This document shows positions 11,360 through 22,663 of a stretch of DNA of 64,000 nt, in pieces. Every line of letters starts with the position of its first letter. Within the stretch, counting starts at the first letter, position 1. This DNA is from Xiphydria camelus (taxonomy: Eukaryota > Arthropoda > Insecta > Hymenoptera > Xiphydriidae). The notes below the pieces were generated by a model, which was not told the DNA's origin, searched no databases, and worked only from the letters and a program-made list of their open reading frames with translations. A program made the position numbers and the translations under genes. The stretch lies in contig OY783193.1 in the NCBI GenBank assembly GCA_963678675.1, forward strand, positions 15,823,746 through 15,887,745, in the 5' to 3' direction.

Positions 11360-12799
11360 TGATTGCTTATCCTCTATCTCTCCATGAGAATTTATTTATC
11401 GCTCGCTCGCACGTACCTCTATTAATTCTATGAATACGGCTGCGTAGAAATTTTCAAGACGTAACAATATTATGCGCAAGAAGTTATTCTGCGCATTTGA
11501 GAATGCATGCGTACAATTACCCGCTGCGAACTAATTGGATATGAAAAACAATTACTTATAGACTTTTTATCGGAAAGAAATGAAAAGTAGCTCAAAAGAC
11601 GCGCAAAATAACATACCTTAATAACACGTGCAAAGTTAAATAAACAAATAAAAATTATGGATTTACCGGCTCATTTTTTAGATCTACAAAATTATATAAA
11701 AACAGAGGCTTTCACTCTTTTCGACTTCTGTTATTAGCAATACCTCAAATTGATATAACACAGTTATATCATAAAGAATTATCTATAGTTTCAACATTTC
11801 AACTCGATGGCGTTTCCTTCTACTAACGAAGAAATGATCAAAACTACAACGCGCACAATTACCCACTGCGCACAATTCCCCCACTCTCCCCTACTTACTT
11901 TACTCTCTTCGGCAAATTTGTGAATAGATTATGATCGCGCTACGTAGTTCTTCCACCTCATTTCGATACACACCACGTGCCAGGAACGTCAAAACGGTCA
12001 TCGTCACCATTGAGCGACCGATTGCGCAATCACTGTTTCTATTCCACATCGGTCGAATCTCCGTCTCACGATTTCGAGCGACGCGACGGTCAGATGTGCG
12101 TGTAACGAGGAGAGTGTGCGGTCACCGGTGAGAAACGTATAGCCGTTGGGCGCGATTTTGTACGTACGAGTAGCGGGATAAAGCCGAAAAATGCCCTCGT
12201 AAAGGAAATGAAATAACAGTTGCCTGAAACCGTGTCGACGGTGTACGAGAGTAGCCCGAGCGACTGGCCTAAGGGCAGGCGAGTTGCACAATAAGGGGAA
12301 CGCGTATGGACGGAACATGTTAGGTACAGCTACTACGTAAGTATACTTACGTATATAGAAGCACGTAAGTTAACTGTACGCACGTGGACAAATAAATGTA
12401 GGTATACATATATGGGACGTTCCACGCCACTTCAACCACTCAAAAAATGAATGTATAATATACAAAAAACTGTCTAAAAATTAAATTACAAAGATATAAT
12501 ACTTTTGCCAAATTACAGACCAATCCTATAAATTGCGGAGTAATCGTAACTGTTGTAGGAATTCAATAAAGACACCCACTTTAGTTCTTATAAAACGACT
12601 ATATTCCCGTAGAATAACAGATCTCCGGAAGAATCGGCAATCGCGAGGACGCTTCTACGACTGTCCTGGACAGACTGCCCGCTCCGGACGCTTCATCCAG
12701 CGTCCCACGGTCCCTGTCTTTCCATTCCCACGCTTTCTGGGGTGGTTTGGTTAAAATCAACCAACCCTCTTGACGGAGCCTCTCGGTTTGCATGCGTAA
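11360..12799. other. No supportable gene
   Basis: An AT-rich half followed by CpG-richer DNA from about 11930. Frames of 60-104 codons occur on both strands (11931-12318, 12533-12920) without family resemblance. Confidence 0.4.
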
Positions 12800-13898
12800 A
12801 GGTCCAGATACACATGCTAGTTTCGAGCACGCAAGCATGCTTTTTTCCAGGAAGTGCTCCTAGTAGCATGTGTATCCAAGTCTTGCTCATTTCGAGCATG
12901 CTTAAAATAAGCATGCTCACAAATCGACCGACGGTTGATTTTCGAGCATGCTTCCTGAGGCGGGGGTGAAAAGGGGAACGCTTATGAGCAAGTTTAGACG
13001 GTGTTTGCTAATAAGCATGTTCATATCCGTCGCGTCTAGTCGTGTTCCGTCGTGTCTAGTTGAACCTAATACAAATTTTATTTGAGATGAAAAGGAATTT
13101 ATTCTCATTGAATAAGACTCTATTTGAATTAGATAAATGTTCTCTACTAGGTTCGTACTCGATTAAAAAGATATGCAAAACATTAATTTAATGTAAATAA
13201 ACTTTTATTCGATGTAAATAAATGTCTATTTATCTCAAATAAATTTTTGTCTTATATATATATATATATATAGGTTTGTATTTAACTAGACTTCTTCCCT
13301 CAGAGTACTTGATTATGGCGGAAAAAATGTTTCTTTGGGCCAAGTAAATATTCATTAGCTATTACTCTATTTTTGTTTGAATGGAAGAGACATTGTAATA
13401 ATTAATATTATATTTACTTGGCCTAACAAAATATTTTTTCCGCCGTAATCAATTATACATTTATTAACTGCAAATAAACTCTTTTCTCAGTATATGAAGT
13501 AACTTTGATCGAGCGAACAAAGTAATCGCTAAACTGACAAATTTCTAGAAAATCATAAACAGAATCAAGGAATTTTACTTCCAAATTTGACCGTGATAAA
13601 AATTGAATCGCTGTTTCTCAGAATGTGACATACATTACAAATTATATTTCCCCTTTTATCTTTGAGCGCGATAACAAATATTCGCCAGTTACAGTTTTTC
13701 ACGAATTACAGCCTGCCTGCTACAGACAGCCTCCTAGTAAATAGCATGTGTATCCGAGTGCTTGCTTTAAGCATGCTTATTTAGAAGCATGCTTAAAAGT
13801 AGCATGCTCATATCGAGCAAGTGTAGCAGTTAAAAGAGCATGCTTCTTTTAAGCATGCTCATAAGCATGCTTTTTTACTAGCATGTGTATCTGGACCT
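12800..13898. mobile_element. PIF/Harbinger-type element with AGCATGCT arrays
   Basis: The ends are AGGTCCAGATACACATGCTA and its exact complement, flanked by TAA on both sides (12797-12799, 13899-13901). Both subterminal zones carry many copies of AGCATGCT or GAGCATGCTT, a palindrome. The core is AT-rich and includes an internal inverted repeat (about 13306-13457) based on TTGATTACGGCGGAAAAAA. No transposase remains. A truncated, inverted copy of its left part lies inside the element at 34470-35969. TAA duplication suggests PIF/Harbinger; no coding evidence is present in this copy. Confidence 0.85.
13306..13457. repeat. Internal hairpin TTGATTACGGCGG
   Basis: The arms TTGATTATGGCGGAAAAAAT and its complement enclose about 110 bp. 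The same hairpin occurs at 35374-35524. The sequence to the right (to about 13495) resembles the ends of the ACTGAGAAAA MITE family at 17962 and 58789, so this may be a MITE nested in the larger element. Confidence 0.6.
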
Positions 13899-13951
13899 TA
13901 ACTCTCGGCATCGACACCGAAAAATGCCAGAGATGCGCCTGCCACTCGATA

Positions 13952-15715
13952 GTCTAAGATCCGAACTAGAGACGTTCTTCACCGATCTGCTTACCGGATG
14001 AAAAGTATTTTTTATCAAACATAATACGTCAATGAACATATCGCGTATGGGTAGGCTAATAAAATATGCTCAAGACTACCCTTAAAACTATATAAACAGG
14101 TGAGCTGATATGAGCAATTTGCACCGATCTGCTTACCAATTAAACTATATATGAAAATAAAGATAATTTTATTGCAAACACGATGGTATAACCCTACCTG
14201 CAAAAAATCGGTCATGAATCAGGGTTGTAAGGCTTTGAAATTTATCGGAGCTAGCCAAGATGCGCGTACTACAGGGAAATTTGCTACAGGACGCAACGTA
14301 GGAAGTGGGCGCGACGCGACGGTTAGATGAGAGAGAGTGCGTACATGCTGCTTCCTCGTACGATTGACAAAGATAACACTACTAAAATGCCGAGAAAAAG
14401 CGACTACAATGGAGTAGGTACTGGCAGTAAACTTTTAATTACTTTAAATTAAATATAAAATATTAAAATGTGAAAGATTTTTCAAATATTTTCAACTAAA
14501 TATATGGATGGGGAAATATTAATATTTCTATCACACAGAATAATAATATGTTAGTAATAATTATTCGATAAATTTTATCTATTCTATAAAAATACCACAG
14601 CAAACAAACAGAAAAATTACATTTTTTAGAGAGCGATAAAAAATCATTAACAAATTGACGGTGTAAAAAACTCTATTATAAAACAATGAATACAATAACA
14701 ATCTTTACGAAGATTATAACAATATTACAACAAATACAATATTATAGCCTTCCAAAAACTTGTATGTTGCTGGAATAAGAGAGAGAGTGCCCAGATTTTA
14801 TATAACAGTAACCTAAACAACGCAAAGACTCCAAGAAGAATTTTTCTTAACAATTTATCATTTCAACTTATGAAATCTCGCTTAGAGGAAAAGTCTAGAA
14901 TTTCGTCTTTACCTTCAGATATTTTTAATGCGTTACAAACCCACCCCATGAGCCATCGCCTCGACTGTCTGTTTATCACATGTTCGGAAAAAACTTTCAC
15001 TCGAAAACCCGGTAAGAACGTTTTTCCCCTTTTTCTGTACTTTCGAGAAAGAGCCATAAAGTAGTAAATTGTCCCTTCTCCAGACAGGCAAAAATAAAAA
15101 TGCAAAGTTAGTTGAATCTGGAACGAAAATAATTTTACCAGGGATCCAACAGTAATTGATTGAAAAAAATAACGATTGAAAAAGATACTACATTACATTT
15201 ATGTCATAATGGAGCACGTATTTTTCCGCAAACTGAGGGATGTAAACAGCGAGTCGCTCGCAGTCGCTTTTTCTCGGCATTTTAGTAGTGTTATCTTTGT
15301 CAATCGTACGAGGAAGCAGCATGTACGCACTCTCTCTCATCTAACCGTCGCGTCGCGCCCATTTCCTACGTTGCGTCCTGTAGCAAATTTCCCTGTAGTA
15401 CGTGCATCTTGGCTAGCTCCGATAAATTTCAAAGCCTTACAACCCTGATTCATGACCGATTTTTTGCAGGTAGGGTTATACCATCGTATTTGCAATAAAA
15501 TTATCTTTATTTTCATATATAGTTTAATTGGTAAGCAGATCGGTGCAAATTGCTCATATCAGCTCACCTGTTTATATAGTTTTAAGGGTAGTCTTGAGCA
15601 TATTTTATTAGCCTACCCATACGCGATATATTCATTGACGTATTATGTTTGATAAAAAATACTTTTCATCCGGTAAGCAGATCGGTGAAGAACGTCTCTA
15701 GTTCGGATCTTAGAC
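13952..15715. mobile_element. Foldback-type element with 455-bp inverted arms
   Basis: Positions 13952-14406 and 15261-15715 are inverted copies with only a few differences, starting GTCTAAGATCCGAACTAGAG. The motif CACCGATCTGCTTACC occurs twice in each arm. The 850-bp middle is AT-rich with no recognisable protein. Each arm contains the same 66-codon frame (minus 14015-14215, plus 15452-15652), probably a by-product of the duplication. Long, nearly identical arms occur in Foldback- and MULE-like elements, but a target duplication is not clear, so the superfamily is open. Confidence 0.8.
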
Positions 15716-15815
15716 GAGCTCCGTATTTATGTGGATGCCCCTCGGCGTCGCCTCGGCGTCGCCTCTGCGTCAAACGTCTTGTTCCTGTGTCCGTCTTCGG
15801 AAACCTTCTCACACT

Positions 15816-16546
15816 GTTTTATTTTTATTTTTGAAATTGAAGGCCAACCTCTATCGGCGGTAACTTTTGTTCTTCATATTCGATAAGTACAATAAAACGA
15901 AATTTTCCTCACTCACATGCCCATTTCGAGGCCTTTTCCAGCTTATTTTTAGACCATAAGATGGCGTCTTTCCCGCCTGACACCGAGCGGGAGTCCGCAG
16001 GCTGTCAAAAAAGTACTTACTTTACTCAGACTGGCGCGATTGCTTAGTCCGAAGTGGGTCCTTTTTTTCAAACTGATGAACGCAACATGAAATGAGCCGT
16101 GTATATATTTTGTTTTGAGAAATGGGCATTCGTGAGAAAAAATAGTATATGTCATTCGGCTGAAATAATCGGATTTTTAAGACTGTGTTCAGATCGTAGC
16201 ACGAGGCATGGTGGAGAGACGAGGCTCGTCTTCGGCGAGCCCCCCCCCCCCCCCCCCACCATGCCTCGTGCTACGACCTAATTAAACACAGTCTGAAAAA
16301 ACCTCGGATTTCCGCCTTATGATATAAGATACTATTTTATACAAAGTTTCATCATGGAACTCTATCGTTCGAGAGATACAGCGAATTTTCGATTTTCTCT
16401 TGTATGAACGCGCTTTCTCCCTCAAACGACTGGGAGTTCCATGATGTATCATTGCACAAAATTTTCTTTTCACTTGTCGACTATGTAGAAAAAAAGGTAA
16501 CGCCGATAGAAATTGGCCCTCAATTTCAAAAATAAAAATAAAAAGA
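15816..16546. mobile_element. Non-autonomous element with about 50-bp terminal inverted repeats
   Basis: The ends pair over TATTTTTATTTTTGAAATTG, AAGGCCAA and CTATCGGCG. The middle has no recognisable gene and holds a nested MITE at 16180-16294. The exact limits are blurred by the A/T-rich tips. Confidence 0.6.
16180..16294. mobile_element. Nested MITE with a poly-C loop
   Basis: Arms AGACTGTGTT and GATCGTAGCACGAGGCATGG pair with the right side, which has an extra TAATTA. The loop contains 18 consecutive C residues (16240-16257). It lies inside the element at 15816-16546. Confidence 0.75.
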
Positions 16547-17746
16547 TATGATTACTCCGTGATTTATAGGAGAATTCGTGTATAATTTGGTAGAATTAAT
16601 GTACCTATATAACTCTTAATTGTTAGACATTTTTAGGATAGATACGTTCATGTTTTGAGTGAATGAAATATCATGGAATGCCGCATATATGAATTTGCAT
16701 AGGTACGAAGCATTCGAAAGCATCGACCGTACTAGAGAAGCATATCAAGATTTTTGCGAGCTAAAATGTTCCGTTGAAGATTAGGTAAATTTCGAGCTTT
16801 AACGAAGGCTTTGCCCTTACGATCCAACGCTTATGCCGGCAAACTATTTAACACGAAATAATAATTGATGTACAGAAAAGAAATTACGTTCCATAAACTG
16901 CGCCGAAAGAATTAAGTTTCACGAAAATCTAAACAAAGTTAGTTATTCCATTCCCTATTGAACAACACGAGTATTTCGCTAAGTGCATACACGCCGCGGG
17001 GAATATCCTATATAACACATACATGCGGAGAGATACAATTGCATTACACATGCGAATACAATTGTGCGATCGAATGCCAATACGGCGCGATCGGTGAGCG
17101 CCCGAGTTTCGTAATTAACTGTAACGACCGTCCGCCTACCCGGAGCAAAGTTGGTTGACTTTTCTCGCGTATATAAATGAAACCGAACTATAGATAGTAA
17201 AAGTAAGTCGTGATATACGCGTGCGTAACGCTCGGCGTGTCCGTGCACTCACATATGCGTATAAGACGCTACGACGAAGGTATACGTAAAGTCGTATCCA
17301 CATCCTGCAATTTTTGCGAATATTCCACCGAAGGTTACGCGCGTCCACCTGACGCGGTAAGCAGTTCATCGTAAAAAAGATCCACACGCTACGCGTCCGG
17401 AGAAAACGCGCCGCTGATTTCGGTCGCTGATTGCATTTACAACGCATGCGTTATACGAGCTTAAAATTAGCGTAGTATCAAGCTGCGCGTAGCAGGCGAT
17501 TCTCGACTATACGAGCGGTCGAATGAACGGTTTGCAGCTCGTAAAATGGTGGTTAGAATTCTTATCGGCCGTATCAACGCGAAAGAGCCGAAGAAATCCC
17601 GCTCCAGTTCGAACGACGGAAGAAAAGTATTGGCGACGCGAACAACGATCGGTATACATACAAGCATAATACTTGTACACAGGTACTCTAATTCGGTTTC
17701 GCGCGGATCGCCCGCGAGTTCTTTGGTGCGATTGCGCGAGGACCGG

Positions 17747-17747
<1 letters not shown>
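16547..17747. other. No supportable gene
   Basis: AT-rich then CpG-rich from about 16960. Frames of 66-103 codons lie on both strands with no family resemblance. Confidence 0.4.
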
Positions 17748-17812
<65 letters not shown>

Positions 17813-17838
17813 TCTCTTTCTCTTTCTCTTTCTCTTTC
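17748..17838. repeat. (CT)n / (CTTTCT)n microsatellite
   Basis: About 57 bases of pure CT repeats followed by CTTT-interrupted repeats. The 117- and 135-codon frames over it (SLSLSL, RERERE) are artefacts. Confidence 0.98.
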
Positions 17839-17961
17839 ATTGATCGGCGAAAGATTAATGAAATTGTCGATCACGCGTATACCGTCTCGTTGGTGGTGAA
17901 AATTCGGCGATGACTGCGGGGGCGAGTAAACTTGGCTACTGCTAGCTTTTTTCAGTATTTA

Positions 17962-18232
17962 CACTGAGAAAACAGTTTATTAATTGTTAATGAATGTAAT
18001 TTCAAATACGGTGCAATAAATATTTCGTTAGGACGAGAAAATATATGTCAAATATTAAGATGTTTATTTCATTCAAACGGTTGCCTCAAAGGATTTAATT
18101 GTTCCAAATAAACATATATTTAATATTATTATTATATAAATATATATTGAATATTTATTTGGTTCAATAAAGAGTTCATTTCGCCACATTCAAATAGACA
18201 TTTATTAACTAAAAATAAACTGTTTCCTCGCT
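17962..18232. mobile_element. MITE of the ACTGAGAAAACAG family, copy 1
   Basis: Ends CACTGAGAAAACAGTTTATT and, inverted, CAGCGAGGAAACAGTTTATT; pairing continues through GTTAATAAATG and AATACGG. A second copy is at 58789-59040 with the same internal motifs TTCGTTAGGACGAG and TTCAAACGGTTG. No gene. Confidence 0.8.
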
Positions 18233-18270
18233 GAAGAATTTTTATTTTCTATGTATACCATATGAAGCTA

Positions 18271-18460
18271 AATTTACTCGCCAGGAAAGAAACTTCAATC
18301 GCTATTATCTCAATACTTATGAATTTTTGGTCTATATCGATATAAGACTTTATTGTAGATAAAAACATAATCGTCAAAAAAGTATTATACATATATCAGC
18401 CAAAACTCATAGGCACAATGAGATTATAGTGATTGAAGTTTCTTTCCTGGCGAGTAAATT
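18271..18460. mobile_element. MITE of the CCAGGAAAGAAA family, copy 2
   Basis: Ends AATTTACTCGCCAGGAAAGA and complement, with TA on both sides. The bases ATATGAAGC outside the left TA also pair with TCTCATAT on the right, so the repeat may extend about 10 bp beyond each TA. Confidence 0.85.
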
Positions 18461-18540
18461 TAGTCTCATATTCAAAAGCGGAGTAATTGGAAGCTGAGAT
18501 GACGCCGCTAGATTGCGATTACCCGTGCGGGAATAGTAGT

Positions 18541-21350
18541 GCAGGATAATTAGACATTGACCTGGACATTTAAAATAACAAGGTAAATATTGGTGAAAAT
18601 GTTGAGTATAGTGTTCTGATTGATATCCCAAAATTCCCAAAAAATTCATCTTGGGGAAAATCCGCCATTTTGAAAAAATCACCGTTATCTTGGATTTGTC
18701 GAGTTTTAAGCATAGCGACTGAACCGATCATTAGATTATATTCGTTTTTGCGCCAAATTACTTCATTTAGGCTACGGTATCTTCGAAAATACTAAAATTA
18801 ATAAATATAGAACAATTTTGGTGCTCGAGAAAGAATATTATTTATTTAAATGCTATTAACGTAGCTGCTGCGCCTTTCTGCATATCTCCACGGCGAATAG
18901 AAGACCGGTGTAAATCGTAGTAGGATTGGAAGGCGAAAGGTTGACGAACAGCAATGGAAGAACTTTAGTGGTCTTGAACTCTTCTTTAGAACTTACTGCG
19001 TCCATAAATCCATTCCAGCCAGGCCCTAGAGTTTCTCGGAGGTGGTATCCCCACATCTACAGCATATCAATGAGATTGGCTTCCTTGGCTGAGGCAGGTT
19101 CTGGAAGAGCAGCGCTAACGTCTTCCGCAACGATAAGTGCTGTACCGATTCTGGGTTTTTCATAAGGTACCAACTCCATTGTACCTAGAGACCTCAACTC
19201 TGCTGTCGGAAGTGATTGGTTAGTTCTTGAAATCGGATCGCTTGCCTTAATGGCTTTTGAAGGCGTTATGCACCTTATCCCTCCCATGTCGTGAAAGGTG
19301 CCATGACCATCTAAAGTCCTCACGTTGTGATCAGCATTGTCGAATACAAACTGTACAAATGCACCTTTGTCCACTGATGGCTCACTGTTCCGTGCAACTG
19401 CATCCTCAAAACGAATCGTTTCCGAGTACGACGCACATACACCAAGTCTGGAAAGCATATCAAGTAACAGCCTCGAGCCATATCGTCGATGAAGGATGAC
19501 TCCTACTCCAAGTTGTAAAGGAAAAACGAACGAACGTGGTCGGGCAGCAGCAACTATCGAATGTGCGATTGTTGTGGTTTTTCTTTTTGTAACGGTGTCT
19601 TCATCGAATGATTTCCGAGTTTGAAGAACAGTTTTCAGAAGACGTTGTAGAGCGGTCGGGATCAAATCCTCATTTCCAGAGGATATTTGTTCTGCTGTTG
19701 GATAGGTGGAACAGTCGTAAACTTAGGACCGTATTTCTTGGCGGATGATTCTCGCCGCGGTTTCCACAATTCTCATATTTTCTTCTGTTTCATCGTTCTT
19801 CCTCTCTCTGTACCACGCTTCATTGATAACTTGATGAGCTTTCCCTGTGAAGTAGGCGACGCTACCCTTTCCAATTTGCTCGGTAATAATGATCCTCTTT
19901 CCCCGTAAAAATTCTGTAGTTTTCTCTTTAGATGCTTTTCACTATACGGTTCCTCTTCAGGGCAGGTGTTTGCCATAAAGTCCATAAGTTCCTGGAACGT
20001 GTGCTGGCACTCTTCATTGCTCACAAGGTAATCACAAAGCTTTTGAAACCCCTTTAGCTTGCCCTGGTCTTCAACGCGTCCACCACGACATGATGATTTA
20101 CCTGAAGACGCCCTTGAAAACGCTTTTGGTTGGTAGGTAGGTCGACGCGAGCCTATCCGGCAAAACGTCGCGTATCAGTCACGGTGATATCGAGCCTCAG
20201 CAGCCATTAGACCGTTCTCGATGCATAATCTTCGAGAAACTTCTTCGCCCCATGAATCAGCTCGGTCTGCAACTATTGCACGTATAGTATGTATCATGTA
20301 TACATCACAGACCGTTCTAAATGGTACTTGGCGGTCTGGATGCTTTTCCTTCTCGCAAACGTCAATGTTCTGTCCACAAAACATGCATTTTTTTTCAATC
20401 AAATACGTCACTCGCGCAGCTCAGGCGACTGCTTCGTTTCGGTTGCTGTGTACCTGCACCGTCAGTGTGTGAAGGTACGCGACGCGTGTAAGCCTTCCTA
20501 CAACTCTCATGCACTTTAACACTTTTTTCCCCTCAAGTAACGCCGCAATGTCATCGTTTCTTTCCTTACTCATCCAGCGTAAAGTGTCCAGGCCCCTATT
20601 CACATCAACAAACTTACTACTTTTAAGACCTTTGCACAAAACGCACACGATACTGTCCGACGTGGATTCCATAATGAAAAAATAATAATTTTCACACAAA
20701 ATTGATAAATCCCCGCACTAAAGGCAGTTTTCAGTCCTGAAGCCACCACTTCGAATGTGTATTTTATACAGCAGGACACATAAATAACACACGGCGGCAC
20801 GGCGTCGTGCTATCGGTTCTTTACGCTGACAGAACACAGCTATTTTTTTACGATATACAGCAACGGCACTTCGCGCTCCTCGGACAACATATAACCGCAA
20901 ACGACATAAGAAAACTGTCGTCGACTCATCGAGCGACAGCCGGGATAATTACAAGTGAGTTTATCCCCCCACATTGCATGCCGCTTAGCACGGGTAATTT
21001 AACACTTTCTCATCGTCGTGTCTTGTTTTTTGTCCTGAAATTAAATTTTAACTAAGCATATTCCATTACAATTACTATTATCTCTAAACCTATTAATGTT
21101 GTCAAGTATAATAGAGATTATAAACAATTTGGAACATAAATAAATAAAATTGGACGCTCGGTTGACTCGCTATGCTTAAAATTCGAATATTCCAATATGG
21201 AGCCAGTTTTTACCAGATAGCGGATTTTCCCCAAGATAGATTTTTTGGGAATTTTGGGATTTCAATTAAGACATTATCCGTAACATTTTTACCAATTTTT
21301 AGCTTGTTATTTCAAACGTCCGGGTTCGGCCAAATTTTTGTCTTATTTGC
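18541..21350 (-). mobile_element. 2.8-kb DNA transposon with long terminal inverted repeats
   Basis: Left 18541-18722 and right 21168-21350 are inverted copies at roughly 75-80 percent identity: TTAAAATAACAAGGTAAATA, ATCCCAAAATTCCC, TCTTGGGGAAAATCCGC and TTTTAAGCATAGCGA all have partners. Between them lies one broken minus-strand gene. The gene plus flanking inverted repeats indicates a once-autonomous DNA element. I could not define a target duplication or name the superfamily. Confidence 0.75.
18856..20670 (-). pseudogene. Transposon-borne gene of unnamed family, decayed
   Basis: The gene reads right to left in several frames. From the N-terminus: a Cys motif CVLCKGLKSSK and KERNDDIAALLEG (20600s); VHESCRKAYTRR just after; a second Cys motif CMFCGQ with KHPDRQVPFRTV; LMAAEARYHRD; RVEDQGKLKGFQKLCDYL joined to NEECQHTFQELMDFM; KHLKRKLQNFYG; then in one 202-codon frame GVCASYSETIRFED, FVFDNADHN and TLDGHGTFHDMGGI; and after an in-frame stop at 19057, WNGFMDAV and FVNLSPSNPTTIYTGLL. 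This motif series belongs, from memory, to a family seen in many copies in insect and cnidarian genomes and annotated as uncharacterised protein; I cannot name it or its reaction. At least three frameshifts and one stop make it inactive. Two CxxC-type motifs at the N-terminus suggest zinc or DNA binding (inference). Confidence 0.75.
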
Positions 21351-21748
21351 CTACATTATAGTGGTTTCCACCTGTTTCGATCGATCGTCTCGTCGCTAAT
21401 CTATATCGACTCGCGCTTCGCGCGACGTATTTACGCCTGTTTCATAGTAATTCAGCGAACGCCACCGTCGCGTCGGTCGAGCGCATCGTGCGCGTGATAT
21501 CGGCGCGAACGAAAGCGTTTTCTAATATTTTCACTCGGTTATGGTTTCCTTCCGTTCCTCGGCACGTACGGAAGCGAGCGCGGGCACTCTCTTTCACGAC
21601 GATCGGTACAATAGGGACCGTGCAAGGCGAATAGGGCGCCATCTGAAAGCTGTTGTGTAAAGTAATTGGGAAGAATTTAACAAGCGCATAAAGGGCAGTT
21701 ACAGTGAAATTCCTTTTTATTAATTAAAATTAAATATTTTTTTGTAAA

Positions 21749-21958
21749 ATGCCATCCTCGAAAAAAACCTGTTGCATCAAAGGTTGCTCAAATACACCAG
21801 ATCGTGTACGAAATATTAATCCATCAGTAAAATTCTATTTCTTTCCTACAAGTAGTGCTCACTTGCCATGGAAGAATCACAAACGTGTAAAGTGGATTAA
21901 TGCAGTTAAAAATTGCATTAATCCACTGCTACAGTATTCTGATAATATATGTAGGTAA
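21749..21958 (+). CDS. THAP zinc-finger fragment
   Basis: The frame starts MPSSKKTCCIKGCSN and continues with VKFYFFP and KRVKWINAVKN, i.e. the C-x4-C start and the aromatic and Trp core of a THAP DNA-binding domain; the Cys of SDNIC sits where the CxxH pair should begin, but the His and the downstream AVPTIF-type motif are lost. A Tc1-derived hairpin is inserted right after this point. THAP domains bind DNA in P-element transposases and in host factors. The 69-codon remnant cannot make a complete finger. The second example at 31467-31604 shares CC.K.C, KFY.FPT.S.H and W at the same spacing. Confidence 0.75.
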   Translation: MPSSKKTCCIKGCSNTPDRVRNINPSVKFYFFPTSSAHLPWKNHKRVKWINAVKNCINPLLQYSDNICR

Positions 21959-22087
21959 TATACAGTAAGTTAAGTAAGAGCGTGTACAGCGTTATTCATA
22001 AAAAAATGTATTCAACAATGTTTTTTTCACATACATACATTTGACATGTTCCAAGGCAATGTGCAATTATGTTAATAATGAGTTCAA

Positions 22088-22188
22088 TCACCCACCAGCA
22101 TCAATAATCGCTTGGCATCTCCGAGGCATACTATCCACTACATTTTCGGCGTATTCGCGGGGAAGTACCTTCCAAATGCGTCGAATTT
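22088..22188 (-). pseudogene. Tc1-like transposase C-terminus, left arm
   Basis: Residues REYAENVVDSMPRRCQAIID are the conserved last segment of Tc1-family transposases (the LVDSMPRRC motif), followed by AGG and a stop. Only this tail is present, without the DDE catalytic part. Confidence 0.85.
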
Positions 22189-22267
22189 CTCAGGATGCAT
22201 ACATCAAGCAGAAGCTTCGAGGAAAACGTGTCTTTACTGTGAATTCACTGTGAAGCAGCTATCCTGA

Positions 22268-22384
22268 GAAATTCAACGCATTTGGAAGGCACGTCCCCGC
22301 GAATATGCCGAAAATTTTTTGGATATATACTATAGTATGCCTCGGAGATACCAAGCGATTATTGATGCTGGTGAATTAACATAA
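22268..22384 (+). pseudogene. Tc1-like transposase C-terminus, right arm
   Basis: Inverted partner of the left-arm fragment, with YYSMPRRYQAIIDAGELT and a stop; it differs by substitutions and a short insertion, so the two arms have diverged since they arose. Confidence 0.85.
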
Positions 22385-22496
22385 TTACGCATTACCTTGA
22401 AACATGTCAAACGTATGTATGTGGAAAAAAACATTGTTGAATAAATTTTTTATGAATAACGCCGTACACGCTCTTACTGTACTTACCACAATCTTT

Positions 22497-22663
22497 ACAT
22501 CATAAGTATTTGATACACTGGTTTAAGCTACAACTTTATAGGTTATAACGATCTCTCCGGTTTCGGTGTCATCTGTCTCTATTACATTAAGTACATGACC
22601 CGATTCAAATCATTTTTGTCCTTTGACATTATTTTGACCTCGTATGAGGTGATTTTGGATTGG
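22497..22663 (-). pseudogene. Second frame of the THAP/P-like element, copy A
   Basis: Read on the minus strand: PIQN, GQN, FESGHVLNVIETDDTETGE, ITYKVV, VSNTYDVK, with two stops. The same order of residues occurs in copy B (PIQN, GQNKDEGEE, SDHVFNVEE, ITPKVVVQ, VSKAYDIR). About half of the residues match while the DNA has drifted, which suggests a real protein once read against the THAP gene. Function unknown. Confidence 0.5.

Larger units (their letters stand above)
21963..22479. mobile_element. Hairpin element made from the end of a Tc1-type transposon
   Basis: Two inverted arms of about 240 bp, starting CAGTAAG...AGCGTGTAC, are flanked by TA (21961-21962 and 22480-22481). Each arm encodes the last 35 or so codons of a Tc1-like transposase, reading outward from the centre: minus at 22088-22188 (WKVLPREYAENVVDSMPRR, then CQAIIDAGG and stop) and plus at 22268-22384 (SMPRRYQAIIDAGELT and stop). 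The left tip has a 9-bp expansion. It inserted into the THAP/P-like element. Confidence 0.9.

Noticed and set aside
14015..14215. 66-codon frame present in both arms of the long inverted repeat
   Set aside because: Conservation is explained by the arm duplication; composition is AT-rich and hydrophobic by chance.
17467..17899. 135- and 117-codon frames with RERERE and SLSLSL
   Set aside because: Produced by the CT microsatellite.
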